From Oscillospiraceae bacterium (lineage in GTDB: Bacteria; Bacillota; Clostridia; Lachnospirales; Lachnospiraceae), in contig JAETOO010000006.1 of NCBI GenBank assembly GCA_021771715.1, positions 105,537-169,536 of the forward strand: a stretch of 64,000 nt of DNA, given 5' to 3'. The notes below the pieces were generated by a model that had not been told where the DNA came from, did not search any database, and was given only the letters and a program-made list of their open reading frames with translations. Below are positions 63,519 to 64,000 of the stretch, piece after piece; the stretch's first letter is position 1, and every line of letters starts with the position of its first letter. The position numbers and the translations under genes were made by a program.

Positions 63519-64000
63519 TTACAATCTCTTTCTTTTATACCCGTCGAATACGTTTCCCTCTCTCCCGTCTTCCATAATTGTCTCGTACATTTGCTCAAAA
63601 ATGTCCTCCTCGCCAAATCCGCCTGATTTTGAAATCACTTGAATCCGTTTTCCATTCCAGCGCATTGCGGACAGCACCGCGCCTTTCCCGATTTCACAAA
63701 TCGGCGCCAACTCTGTCACTCCCGTCACTCTCATAAATCCCATCAAAGTATCTCCGCCGGTCATACTGATTGTATAATTCAGGCCCCTGCGAATCATTTC
63801 TGCCGCAACGAGACCCAGTGCAGTGGAGATACGAAACCGAACATCCGCAGTATCCCAGTTCATCCGTTCGCGGTAATGCTCTGCCGTCTCAAATCCCTCC
63901 CGGTCCAGCGTGTCGAGCATATATTTATCCGTACTGCAAATCTCTTGATACAGATCGTCAAGATACTGCTTCCCTCTGTCTGACTTCATAAAATCCGGTT
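63519..64000 (-). CDS. C-terminal part of a four-carbon acid sugar kinase (DUF1537/OtnK-type), runs off the edge
   Basis: At least 156 residues; the frame is open to the window end, so the 5' part is missing. GLNYTISMTGGDTLMGFMRVTG, ICEIGKGAV and ISKSGGFGEED match the C-terminal nucleotide-binding domain of DUF1537 kinases, which phosphorylate sugar acids such as erythronate and threonate. The N-terminal substrate domain should lie just beyond 64000. It shows that sugar-acid catabolism genes continue past the window. Confidence 0.8.
   Translation of the reverse strand, partial: PDFMKSDRGKQYLDDLYQEICSTDKYMLDTLDREGFETAEHYRERMNWDTADVRFRISTALGLVAAEMIRRGLNYTISMTGGDTLMGFMRVTGVTELAPICEIGKGAVLSAMRWNGKRIQVISKSGGFGEEDIFEQMYETIMEDGREGNVFDGYKRKRL

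Overview
The window reads as one contiguous piece of a GC-rich Clostridia chromosome, most probably a gut Lachnospiraceae. Support for this comes from strong AGGAGG ribosome-binding sites, consensus TTGACA-N17-TATAAT promoters, a degenerate CIRCE element before clpB and hsp20, a Gram-positive-type BirA operator before bioB, several LplABC/YesN-style sugar importers with AraC regulators, and DegV, VanZ and DUF4143 genes. The genus is inference. Nearly all genes lie on the minus strand; only the AraC regulator at 38718 and the DegV gene at 58402 are on the plus strand. I found no tRNA, rRNA, CRISPR array, prophage or intact insertion sequence.

Layout. 0-2.8 kb: a cobalamin riboswitch with its own terminator precedes an exported CbiK-type cobaltochelatase and a secreted two-domain protein. 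2.9-4.3 kb: an alpha/beta hydrolase, then an unassigned small structured RNA with a perfect promoter and terminator. 4.2-16.5 kb: a two-operon carbohydrate locus with two cytoplasmic clan-A-like glycosidases, a CUT1 ABC importer, a cupin isomerase-like protein, a xylose-isomerase-like TIM barrel, a split transketolase, a D-2-hydroxyacid dehydrogenase and two FadR-type GntR regulators. Three of its promoters share an operator motif just downstream of the predicted transcription start. 16.7-24.9 kb: clpB, an AlbA_2/ATPase regulator-like gene, a DUF4143 ATPase, a DUF2798 membrane protein and a MATE exporter with a terminator-bearing leader. 24.9-38.7 kb: a hydrolase-rich region ending in a six-gene operon (FGE-like protein, LplB, LplC, binding protein, serine hydrolase, CocE/NonD hydrolase) opposite an AraC regulator. 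39.7-43.0 kb: bioB-bioY, ribosomal protein L25/Ctc and hsp20. 43.0-44.2 kb: an AT-rich three-gene cassette. 44.3-51.4 kb: a second LplABC operon with a beta-propeller glycosidase-like protein and a membrane AraC sensor-regulator. 52.2-64 kb: mostly housekeeping-like genes, namely a phosphoesterase, an alcohol dehydrogenase, an FAD enzyme, a P-loop kinase, DegV, a purine nucleoside phosphorylase, a flotillin behind a manganese (yybP-ykoY) riboswitch, VanZ and the C-terminal part of a DUF1537 sugar-acid kinase running off the edge.

How it works together: the window is dominated by uptake and intracellular processing of exotic glycans or acylated compounds. The most promising undescribed system is the 4.2-16.5 kb locus. 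It has importer, two glycosidases, two isomerase candidates and a split transketolase but no sugar kinase. A recurrent oddity is short tandem repeats (33-63 bp) in gene-flanking gaps, in one case copying the 3' end of a gene together with its stop codon. Starts are placed by ribosome-binding sites and often lie inside the longest open frame.
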